DNA from: Cryomorphaceae bacterium
Lineage (GTDB): Bacteria; Bacteroidota; Bacteroidia; Flavobacteriales; Schleiferiaceae
Assembly (NCBI GenBank): GCA_003455605.1
Contig: DMQR01000222.1
Span: forward strand, 1-16,571
Reading direction: 5' to 3'
DNA: 16,571 bases
Positions within the stretch are counted from its first letter, which is position 1; each line of letters begins with the position of its first letter. This document shows, in pieces, positions 1 to 8,518 of the stretch. The notes under the pieces were generated by a model that was not told where the DNA came from, did not search any database, and saw only the letters and a list, made by a program, of their open reading frames with translations. The translations under genes and the position numbers were made by a program.

Positions 1-1
1 G

Positions 2-340
2 GCTGATTGTTGGTCGCCAAAGGTGGTACAAAGCAGCATGAGTGCGTTGGCGCACTTGAAGGTGCACCCGATGGACGAAGGAGAGTTTTTGAGTAAGGTG
101 AAAGAGGCTGGGGCCCAATTAGTCATAGCGGATATGGCCGGAACGCCTGCTCGCGGATTTAATTGGACCCAAAAAACAGCTCTAGTGCTTGGCAATGAAG
201 GCCAAGGCGTATCCCTAGTGCTGAAAGAGATGCGTGATGCCACCATTACGCTGACGGGAGATTTGAGTAGGATGGAAAGTCTGAATGTAGCTGTTAGTGG
301 TGCTACCTTGCTATACGAGTACGCTATTTCGCAAGACTAG
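2..340 (+). CDS. SpoU/TrmH-family RNA 2'-O-methyltransferase, 3' part only
   Basis: This is the C-terminal part of an S-adenosylmethionine-dependent RNA ribose 2'-O-methyltransferase of the SPOUT (SpoU/TrmH) superfamily. The reading frame is open to the left edge, so the true start lies outside the window; a GTG at 23 falls inside conserved sequence (SPKVVQSSMSAL) and is not a start. The visible 112 residues hold the family's later motifs: ALVLGNEGQGVS (motif 2, SAM-binding knot) and MESLNVAVSGATLLYE (motif 3). Whether it acts on tRNA or on 23S rRNA cannot be decided from this part. Its end overlaps the end of the opposite-strand transporter gene by 17 bases, with no terminator hairpin visible between them. 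The superfamily call is firm and the substrate is unknown. Confidence 0.87.
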   Translation, partial: ADCWSPKVVQSSMSALAHLKVHPMDEGEFLSKVKEAGAQLVIADMAGTPARGFNWTQKTALVLGNEGQGVSLVLKEMRDATITLTGDLSRMESLNVAVSGATLLYEYAISQD

Positions 341-1160
341 CTTTGTACTGAAGGTTCAATAGGACACCGCCGATTACTATGGCGATTCCCAAAAACATCG
401 TGCCGTTCGGGACGAAGTCGAAGAGTAGGATATCCCAAGTAAGAGCGAAGATTACCCCGATATATTTTAGTGGAGCGACGGTGTTGACCTCGGAGCTTTG
501 GTAGGCTTTGGTCATGTAGACTTGGGCGATTTGGGTCAAAATTCCAACTGCGATCAGGAGCAGCCATTCCATACCTACGGGAGTGATCCAATTAAAAAAG
601 CTGAAACCAATCATCACGGGAGTGGCCACAAGCGGAAAGTACATGACGACGACAAGCGGGGCCTCATTTTTGAGTTTGCGAATCGCATTGTAGGCGAGGC
701 CAGAGAACACACTCGAAACAATCCCGAGAAGGAGTAGATCAGCAGGAATTTGGGCACTTGACCCCTTGACTATGACAATTCCAGCGAAGGAAAGGACGAA
801 GAATCCCCATTGTGCCCATCGAGTTTTCTCCCCGAGCAGGAATCCAGCAATAAAAGCGGTGAAGAAGGGGCTGAGGTATTGGATGGTTACGGCAGCGCTC
901 AGCGGCATCTTCTGTATGGTGTAAAAGAAGATGGTCAGGGCAGTGGTACCAGCAATTCCGCGGATCAACAACCATTTCTTATCATTTCCCCACGGGTTGA
1001 TTTTTCGCCGGCGCAGCAGCACATAGCTAATGGCTAAAGTGATGATGGAACGAAATAAGACCAATTCCGTTGCCGGGATATTCGGCAAGAATTTAATTAT
1101 AAGGTTGACCCCTGCGAAGCAGCCAACAGAAATTAACATGTACTGTACGCCCTTCCGCAC
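324..1160 (-). CDS. EamA-family (drug/metabolite transporter superfamily) permease
   Basis: This is an inner-membrane carrier of the 10-TMS drug/metabolite exporter type. The 278 residues consist almost wholly of hydrophobic helices in two tandem EamA repeats, roughly residues 5-130 and 140-275. Recognisable pieces are the family-like N-terminus KGVQYMLISVGCFAG, the central AAVTIQYLSPFFTAFIAG, and VNTVAPLKYIGVIFALTWD in the second half. The start taken is a GTG whose G is the last base of the porT stop (TAGTG), which suggests translational coupling; an ATG seven codons later (1139) is the alternative. It is the last gene of the probable ubiE-porT-eamA operon. The substrate cannot be inferred: family members export amino acids, nucleotide sugars or other metabolites. 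Confidence 0.9.
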   Translation of the reverse strand: MRKGVQYMLISVGCFAGVNLIIKFLPNIPATELVLFRSIITLAISYVLLRRRKINPWGNDKKWLLIRGIAGTTALTIFFYTIQKMPLSAAVTIQYLSPFFTAFIAGFLLGEKTRWAQWGFFVLSFAGIVIVKGSSAQIPADLLLLGIVSSVFSGLAYNAIRKLKNEAPLVVVMYFPLVATPVMIGFSFFNWITPVGMEWLLLIAVGILTQIAQVYMTKAYQSSEVNTVAPLKYIGVIFALTWDILLFDFVPNGTMFLGIAIVIGGVLLNLQYKASLAK

Positions 1161-1855
1161 TATTCAAAGGTGAAGTTGATGAGCACGGCGCGGTTACGAA
1201 TGCCGTCAAGGGCACTGACTTGTGGGGTACCGTCTTGCACCAATAAGTTTGTCAATCCCCAAGATGTGCGGATTTGAGGCGAGAACTTGAAGTATTCGAA
1301 GTAGAAATCCGTACCGAATCCTATTTCATAACCAGCGGTGTGGCGCTGTAATTTGAACAGGTTGTCGTCTACAACCTTTGCTTTGGAAGCGAGGTCATTG
1401 GCGTAGCGAATACCGCCCATGAGATAAAGGCGGTAGTTGTCGATACGGACACTTTTGAATTTGAGGTGCAGAGGAAATTGGACATACGAACTCTCGATCT
1501 GGCGGCTGATTGTTTTGCGCTCATTAGTGAACGGATCGTTCATATCGAAGTGCAAATTACGCACTGTGGCGGCAAAGCCTGGGGTAAAGCGCAGGTCGAA
1601 ATGCTCGCTGAGTCTAAGGTTCGAGATGATATTGATGTTGTACCCGGGCAAGGCTTCGCTGGTCACCCCGTAGATTTCATCCACCTCTGTGGGGTTTTTG
1701 GTGTCCATGGTAAAGTTGTACCAATTCAGTCCGATATGAAACCCGAAGTGCAGCTCGTTTTTGTCGTACAAGGGTTGGTTGCGCAATCGGGCAAATTGGG
1801 CTGAGAGCGCCGAAGGCAACGACAATATCAACAAAAGGAGCTTTAGATTCTTCAT
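1160..1855 (-). CDS. porT: PorT, type IX secretion system outer-membrane beta-barrel protein
   Basis: The product is a 231-residue predicted outer-membrane protein of the PorT family (SprT in gliding flavobacteria), needed for type IX secretion in the species where it has been studied. Residues 1-19 form a signal peptide (MKNLKLLLLILSLPSALSA, then Q). The rest alternates amphipathic strands and turns, with the family-like stretches LRLSEHFDLRFTPGF, SSYVQFPLHLKFKS, YEIGFGTDFYFEYFKFSPQI and the terminal strand RAVLINFTFE ending in an aromatic-acidic pair. The length fits the family. Location directly downstream of ubiE, 22 bases away, matches what I recall of flavobacterial genomes. Its last base is shared with the GTG of the transporter gene. 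No other T9SS gene lies in the window. Confidence 0.9.
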   Translation of the reverse strand: MKNLKLLLLILSLPSALSAQFARLRNQPLYDKNELHFGFHIGLNWYNFTMDTKNPTEVDEIYGVTSEALPGYNINIISNLRLSEHFDLRFTPGFAATVRNLHFDMNDPFTNERKTISRQIESSYVQFPLHLKFKSVRIDNYRLYLMGGIRYANDLASKAKVVDDNLFKLQRHTAGYEIGFGTDFYFEYFKFSPQIRTSWGLTNLLVQDGTPQVSALDGIRNRAVLINFTFE

Positions 1856-1877
1856 GAGAAGGTTAACGCTGAAATGC

Positions 1878-2609
1878 CTATTTTCTTGCTTGATAGATGG
1901 TTGCGATGCCGAAAGTCACGGGCTTCGTTTTCACCGGCTTCAAGACCGCATCGACCAATTCTTTTTCAAAAGCTGCCCCATAAGGAAAGGCTGCTACACT
2001 CTCTGGAAGGTAGGTGTAGGCACGAGGGTCCTTAGAAATGAGCTTGCCAATGGTGGGCAGCACAGCCTTGAAATAGAACCAGTAAAGCTGCTTGAACGGA
2101 AAGTGCTTAGGAGTGCTGAATTCCAGTATGACCAATTGTCCTCCAGGTTTCAATACGCGCTTCATATCACGCAAGCCATTCTGCAAATTCTGGAAGTTGC
2201 GCACGCCGAAGGCTACGGTGATGGCATCAAAAGTGTTGTCCGCATAGGGCAGTTTTTCACTATCGCCTAGCTCTAAGACAATTTTCTTGTCCAAACCTTT
2301 TTTCTGCACTTTTCCACGGCCTACCTCGAGCATTCCTTCACTAATATCTGCGCCGGTAATACTTGCACGGGTTCCTTTTGCCAGGGCTATGGCCAAATCT
2401 GCTGTTCCGGTAGCGACATCCAGTACGAGCGACGGTTCGTCCGCAGCTATCATCTTGACCACTTTCGTACGCCAACCCTTATCGATGTTGAAAGATAAGA
2501 GGTGGTTCAACAAATCGTAGCGCTTGGAAATGTTGTTGAACATTTCCGCAACTTGCTCTTTTTTGTCCGATTTAGGGTCGTAGGGTTTGATGTTTTCTGC
2601 TCCCGCCAT
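1878..2609 (-). CDS. ubiE: Demethylmenaquinone methyltransferase UbiE/MenG
   Basis: A class I SAM-dependent methyltransferase that carries out the last step of menaquinone synthesis, C-methylating demethylmenaquinone; acts at the inner face of the membrane. The 243-residue product shows the family hallmarks: MFNNISKRYDLLNHLLSFNID near residues 23-43, the SAM-binding motif VLDVATGTADLA, GADISEGML, and VAFGVRNFQNL followed by KRVLKPGGQLVILEFS. The start chosen is ATG at 2609 (MAGAENIKPYD). A longer frame can be opened with TTG at 2630, but that TTG is part of a TACCTTTG promoter element and would lie upstream of transcription. It is the first gene of the minus-strand operon with porT and the EamA permease. 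In this phylum menaquinone rather than ubiquinone is the expected product. Confidence 0.95.
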   Translation of the reverse strand: MAGAENIKPYDPKSDKKEQVAEMFNNISKRYDLLNHLLSFNIDKGWRTKVVKMIAADEPSLVLDVATGTADLAIALAKGTRASITGADISEGMLEVGRGKVQKKGLDKKIVLELGDSEKLPYADNTFDAITVAFGVRNFQNLQNGLRDMKRVLKPGGQLVILEFSTPKHFPFKQLYWFYFKAVLPTIGKLISKDPRAYTYLPESVAAFPYGAAFEKELVDAVLKPVKTKPVTFGIATIYQARK

Positions 2610-2627
2610 TTTTACTGAATTGATGCT

Positions 2628-2635
2628 CAAAGGTA
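2628..2635 (-). promoter_or_regulatory. Predicted -7 promoter element of the ubiE operon
   Basis: On the minus strand this reads TACCTTTG, a full match to the Bacteroidota -7 consensus TAnnTTTG, and it ends 18 bases before the ubiE ATG. No clear TTG of a -33 element stands at the usual distance upstream, so the call rests on the -7 match and position only. Confidence 0.4.
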
Positions 2636-2660
2636 GGCCATAGGACGTAACTTCGCAGGT

Positions 2661-4469
2661 ATGAGTAGAAGAAGAGAAAAGTCATCGAATCCGGACGAGA
2701 AAAAAGGGAAAATGTTGACCGTAAAGGATTTGGTACAGCTCCGTAAAATAATGGCCTATGTGAAGCCGTACGCTGGACTTTGGACACTCGGATTTTTCTT
2801 CCTCTTGATCACCATGGGTACCTCCTTACTCTTCCCAAAACTCTTGGGAGGACTGATGTCGTCTTCGGTGGAAAATTTGCGAAATAACATGTTTCAGATG
2901 ATGGGGCTGCTCGCCATTCAAGGCGTCGCAGGATTCTTCCGAGTTGTGTTGTTTGTGATGGTGACCGAAAGGGCCTTGGCAGCCATCCGTGGCGACCTGT
3001 ATACCCACCTGTTGCATTTGCCGATGTCCTTCTTCACTTCTAAACGAGTGGGTGAGCTGAACTCCAGAGTGGCTTCTGATACCGCACAGATTGGAGAAAC
3101 CTTGACTACGACTCTAGCTGAATTCCTGCGTGGATTGAGTATGGTTATTGGGGGCATCGCAATTTTGGCGTTCACCTCCATTAAGTTGACATTATTCATC
3201 GTGGGCGTAATTCCACCGCTCATTATTGTGACCTTTATTTTTGGCCGATTCATCCGTAAATACGCCAAGAAGGTGCAGGATGAAATTGCCGAAAGTAACA
3301 CCATTGTGGAAGAGACCTTCGCGGGCATTCAAACGGTGAAGGCATTTGCCAACGAGGCGTGGGAGCGTTCTCGCTACCGCGAGCGGATTCAGAAGGTAGT
3401 AGGATTAGCTGTTACTGGAGGTTATTACCGAGGCGCCTTTTCAAGCTTTATCACTTTCGGTTTGTTCGGGGCCATCGCCTTGGTCATTTGGTTCGGCGCT
3501 GGGATGGTGCACGAGGGAGAATTGGCCGCAGATAAACTCAATGAATTCATCTTATACGCCCTCTTCATTGGCGGATCTATCGGAGGTTTGGCTTCTGTAT
3601 ATGCTCAGTTGCAAAAGGCTGTTGGAGCTACCGAGACTATATTTTCCTTGATGGACGAAGAGCCGGAATTGGTCAGTGGAGAAGATATTGCCGCTGCACA
3701 GGTAGAGGGCATTTCTTTCAAGGAGGTCCAATTCTCTTATCCCTCACGCCCGGACGTTCCCGTCATTCAGGGATTGAGCTTCGAGCTTTCCAAGGGGCAA
3801 ACCCTCGCTCTAGTGGGCAAAAGTGGGTCAGGGAAATCTACGGTGGCTGCCTTGTTGATGCGCTTTTACCAAAGCCAAGGCGGACAGATCTCCTCTGGAG
3901 CCAATGCAGTGGAAAATTTTGATCTTCAGGCTTGGCGTAAGTCTTTGGCCCTAGTACCGCAGGATGTGTTGCTCTTTGGAGGAAGTATTCGTGAGAACAT
4001 CACCTATGGAAAAACTTCGGCCACGGAAGAAGAAATCATTCAGGCGGCGAAAGAGGCCAATGCTTGGGAGTTCATTAAAGGTTTCCCGGAAGGATTGGAT
4101 ACGAAAGTAGGAGATCGCGGGGTTCAGCTTAGTGGTGGGCAGCGTCAACGTGTTGCCATCGCACGCGCTCTTTTGAAGGACCCACAATTGCTCATTTTGG
4201 ACGAGGCGACCAGCGCATTGGATAGTGAAAGTGAGCGTTTAGTACAAGAGGCATTGGACCGATTGATGCAGGGCCGCACCTCGGTAGTGATTGCACACCG
4301 ATTGAGTACCATCCGCAGGGCCCATCAAATCCTTGTGATGGATGAGGGGCAGGGCATAGAGCGCGGTACCCATGACAACTTGATGAAGCTCGACGGTGCC
4401 TATGCGGAGTTAATCCGATTGCAAGATGTATTAGGCAGCGACACCTCGTTAGTAGAGAATGTAGATTAA
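2661..4469 (+). CDS. ABC exporter, fused membrane and ATPase domains (MsbA/TAP-like half transporter)
   Basis: The product is a 602-residue half transporter expected to work as a homodimer in the inner membrane, exporting an unknown substrate (lipid, peptide or drug in related proteins). A basic N-terminus leads into a type IV exporter membrane domain, about residues 30-330, with several hydrophobic helices. The ATPase domain follows: Walker A GKSGSGKS at 386-393, signature LSGGQ at 490-494, Walker B LLILDE at 510-515 with catalytic Glu515, D-loop SALD, and switch His546 in AHRLSTI. All catalytic residues are present. The ATG at 2661 is the only sensible start, 51 bases from the divergent ubiE start. 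It may be the first gene of a run that continues through the division gene and mutAB, since only 38 bases separate it from the next gene. The MsbA name would be too specific. Confidence 0.94.
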   Translation: MSRRREKSSNPDEKKGKMLTVKDLVQLRKIMAYVKPYAGLWTLGFFFLLITMGTSLLFPKLLGGLMSSSVENLRNNMFQMMGLLAIQGVAGFFRVVLFVMVTERALAAIRGDLYTHLLHLPMSFFTSKRVGELNSRVASDTAQIGETLTTTLAEFLRGLSMVIGGIAILAFTSIKLTLFIVGVIPPLIIVTFIFGRFIRKYAKKVQDEIAESNTIVEETFAGIQTVKAFANEAWERSRYRERIQKVVGLAVTGGYYRGAFSSFITFGLFGAIALVIWFGAGMVHEGELAADKLNEFILYALFIGGSIGGLASVYAQLQKAVGATETIFSLMDEEPELVSGEDIAAAQVEGISFKEVQFSYPSRPDVPVIQGLSFELSKGQTLALVGKSGSGKSTVAALLMRFYQSQGGQISSGANAVENFDLQAWRKSLALVPQDVLLFGGSIRENITYGKTSATEEEIIQAAKEANAWEFIKGFPEGLDTKVGDRGVQLSGGQRQRVAIARALLKDPQLLILDEATSALDSESERLVQEALDRLMQGRTSVVIAHRLSTIRRAHQILVMDEGQGIERGTHDNLMKLDGAYAELIRLQDVLGSDTSLVENVD

Positions 4470-4507
4470 AGTATTGCTGACCCAAAAACCATTAGTAAAT
4501 TGAAGGA

Positions 4508-4825
4508 ATGAAATTATTCGAGAAATATCCAGCATTAAAGTGGCTCACGAACAAACACGTGTTGACGGGTTTGGGCTTTGTGATTTGGATGATCTTTCTC
4601 GATGCTAACAACTATTTCATCCACGCGGAATTGGACCAACAAATAGAAAACCTCGAAAACGACATCGAATTCTACGAGGAAACGCTGGCGGAAGAGCGCG
4701 AGTTGTTGCACCAGTTAGAAACGAATTCAGAAGCCTTTGAACGCTACGCTAGAGAGAACTTTGGAATGCACAAAGAAGGAGAAACCGTAACCATTATAGA
4801 GTTCGAAACGGAGCAGGATGAGTAA
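4508..4825 (+). CDS. Septum formation initiator family protein (DivIC/FtsB-like)
   Basis: A small bitopic membrane protein of 105 residues, resembling the DivIC/FtsB component of the cell division complex. A short cytoplasmic start is followed by one membrane segment (about residues 17-36, HVLTGLGFVIWMIFLDANNY). Next comes a heptad-rich acidic coiled coil (about 38-75), then the family's C-terminal signature FERYARENFGMHKEGETV, which resembles the conserved 'AREkygM..gEtv' block. The length is normal. Its stop overlaps the mutA start by 8 bases (ATGAGTAA), so the two genes are very probably translated in series. I recall the same association with methylmalonyl-CoA mutase in other Flavobacteriales; no functional link between division and this enzyme is known to me. 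Confidence 0.86.
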   Translation: MKLFEKYPALKWLTNKHVLTGLGFVIWMIFLDANNYFIHAELDQQIENLENDIEFYEETLAEERELLHQLETNSEAFERYARENFGMHKEGETVTIIEFETEQDE

Positions 4826-6104
4826 ATCCACCCATAGAATCTATCCGGACGGGACTCCCGTTCAACCGCTATATACTGAAGCACCACTACAACAACCTGG
4901 ATTTAGGGAAGAGCCTTGGTGGACGATGGTACAGGAGCACCACGTAGAGCACGAGTTTCAAGCCAATGATTGGGCCCTTGAGCGCCTGAAGCAAGGTGCC
5001 AGTGGATTGCTGTTCTACCTCACCGAAGAGCATTATTTGCCGCGTATTCTTCGAGACATTCAGTTACCCTACATCAATTTAGGATTGGTAGTGGAAGGCA
5101 TTGGAACCGCTGTGATGGAAGCTCTGTTACACCACGCACATGTGGAAATCCATCCGGTCGATAAATTGCAGGGCTATATTAATATTGATCCAGTGAAAAT
5201 TGCGGCCCGAACAGGCTATTGGTGCGAGGAGAAAATGTACGATCTAGGCGAGCTGAGTCGCTTGACCCCGCCGCAATTCAAGTTCATGTGCTGTAATGCT
5301 AATTTCTATGGAAGTTGTGGTGCCTCTGCGGTAACCCAGCTAGGATTGGCAGCCGCTCATTTAGATTTCTTCCTCGATAACTTCGGAAGTGTCGGCTATA
5401 CCCAATATTGGTTAGCCTTGAACGCTGGGACACACCCATTCGAAGAAATGGCTAAGATTCGCAGTGCTAGATTACTTTGGAAAAAACTACTCGAAGAGTA
5501 CGACTTACCCCATGTGCCACTGACCATTTACAGCGAAACGGCGACGACCCATCAAACGGCATTCGACCTGCATTCGAACCTCTTGCGGGCTACCTCTAGT
5601 GGTTTTGGCGCCATCGTCGGGGGTGCGGATCAAGTACAATTGCGCCCCTACAATAGCGTGATTACCTGTTCAGATTCTGAGGGCGAACGCTTGGCGTTGA
5701 ACCAGCACTTCATGCTCGCCTACGAAAGTCATTTGGACCAAGTCAGTGATCCCTCCGCCGGTTCCTACTTCATCGAGCACAAAACCGCCGACTTAGTAGA
5801 GAGCGCTTTGCAGTATCTCCAGGACATCCGTCAACAAGGCGGCATCATTGAAGCATTAAAAAGCGGTACCATTCAAGATCGTATAGCCCATGAGGTCGCA
5901 GCTGCACAGCCAAGTGAGGTCTTAGGGGTTAACCTATATGGACTAGAAGGAGAAACGCTCCCTGAAGGCTATGTTCCCCGTGCGCCCATGACCAGAGTGG
6001 AACACCAAGCGAAATACCAAGAAGCAGAATTTGAGCCGTTGCAACCCATTCGCTGGGCGGCCGCGGTAGAGTTGGAGCGTATTCAACATACTTCAAAATC
6101 GTAA
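4818..6104 (+). CDS. mutA: Methylmalonyl-CoA mutase small (beta) subunit
   Basis: This is the non-catalytic partner of MutB in the heterodimeric adenosylcobalamin-dependent mutase that interconverts (R)-methylmalonyl-CoA and succinyl-CoA. The 428 residues cover a degenerate TIM-barrel mutase domain: FGSVGYTQYWLALNAGTHPF, EEMAKIRSARLLWKKLLEEY, then YSETATTHQTAFDLHSNLLR and SDPSAGSYFIEHKTADLVES. These align by eye with the equivalent blocks of MutB. There is no C-terminal B12-binding domain (no DxHxxG), so the protein is much shorter than the roughly 640-residue beta subunit of Propionibacterium; short forms are what I recall for Flavobacteriales. A cluster of three cysteines (158, 159, 167) sits in FMCCNANFYGSCGAS. 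It starts inside the end of the division gene and stops 3 bases before mutB. Confidence 0.93.
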   Translation: MSKSTHRIYPDGTPVQPLYTEAPLQQPGFREEPWWTMVQEHHVEHEFQANDWALERLKQGASGLLFYLTEEHYLPRILRDIQLPYINLGLVVEGIGTAVMEALLHHAHVEIHPVDKLQGYINIDPVKIAARTGYWCEEKMYDLGELSRLTPPQFKFMCCNANFYGSCGASAVTQLGLAAAHLDFFLDNFGSVGYTQYWLALNAGTHPFEEMAKIRSARLLWKKLLEEYDLPHVPLTIYSETATTHQTAFDLHSNLLRATSSGFGAIVGGADQVQLRPYNSVITCSDSEGERLALNQHFMLAYESHLDQVSDPSAGSYFIEHKTADLVESALQYLQDIRQQGGIIEALKSGTIQDRIAHEVAAAQPSEVLGVNLYGLEGETLPEGYVPRAPMTRVEHQAKYQEAEFEPLQPIRWAAAVELERIQHTSKS

Positions 6105-6107
6105 GTC

Positions 6108-8177
<2,070 letters not shown>

Positions 8178-8507
8178 AATCGATGTACAAAGATGGCCGA
8201 TGGATCAAGCGGATTCGGCTGCCATAATCGGACAGAATTCACTAAGTTGCACTTTCAACGAATACGTATATGTACATCACACCTTGGATGAGCGATATCG
8301 TGGTCGGCACTATGCGCTGGAGACTTTGGGATGCCGAATTCTCTACGTCGGAATACGAGGCCATTATTGCCCACTCGATGGAATTAAGGTTTACCACCTT
8401 TGATCATGCCGATATTTACAGGGACCGTACTACTGAAGCGGATTTTGGGGCGGCAGCAGTGGTATACAATTCACCAGGTATCAACCGGAAAAAGCTTGCC
8501 TTAAATT
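8178..8507. other. 330-base gap between mutB and ppc
   Basis: The first 92 bases show no gene, hairpin terminator or convincing promoter. The remainder is filled by the aldo/keto reductase relic, which runs up to the ppc start. No TAnnTTTG promoter element is evident just upstream of ppc, so ppc may be transcribed by read-through from mutB or from an unrecognised promoter. Confidence 0.6.
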
Positions 8508-8518
8508 ATGGAGCATAA
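8270..8518 (+). pseudogene. Truncated aldo/keto reductase (N-terminal relic)
   Basis: An 82-codon frame encodes only the first quarter of an NADP-dependent aldo/keto reductase of the YdhF-like type. Recognisable blocks in order are SDIVVGTMRW (first strand), STSEYEAIIAHSMEL (first helix), FTTFDHADIY with the catalytic-tetrad Asp, and TTEADFG. The homology then decays into NSPGINRKKLALNYGA, which looks like the family's '..K(I)QLVTKyGi' strand. After this comes a stop, 11 bases inside the ppc gene. The catalytic Tyr is conserved in DIY but the Lys/His half and the whole remaining barrel are absent. The usual Gly after DIY is Arg. A deletion that joined the 5' part to the ppc start would explain this. 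I treat it as a pseudogene; a short expressed leader for ppc is the less likely alternative. Confidence 0.72.

Noticed and set aside
1761..2270. 169-codon plus-strand frame opposite ubiE and porT.
   Set aside because: It is the antisense shadow of ubiE and has no recognisable domain.
2610..2630. Longer ubiE frame starting with TTG at 2630.
   Set aside because: The TTG is the end of a TACCTTTG promoter element on the same strand, and the added residues do not resemble the family; ATG at 2609 is better.
2648..2655. TAACTTCG as a -7 promoter element for the ABC exporter.
   Set aside because: One mismatch to TAnnTTTG, poorly placed TTG upstream, and only five bases before the ATG; too weak to list.
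8200..8403. 67-codon plus-strand frame in the gap between mutB and ppc.
   Set aside because: It runs in another frame over the aldo/keto reductase relic, whose frame has clear homology; this one has none.
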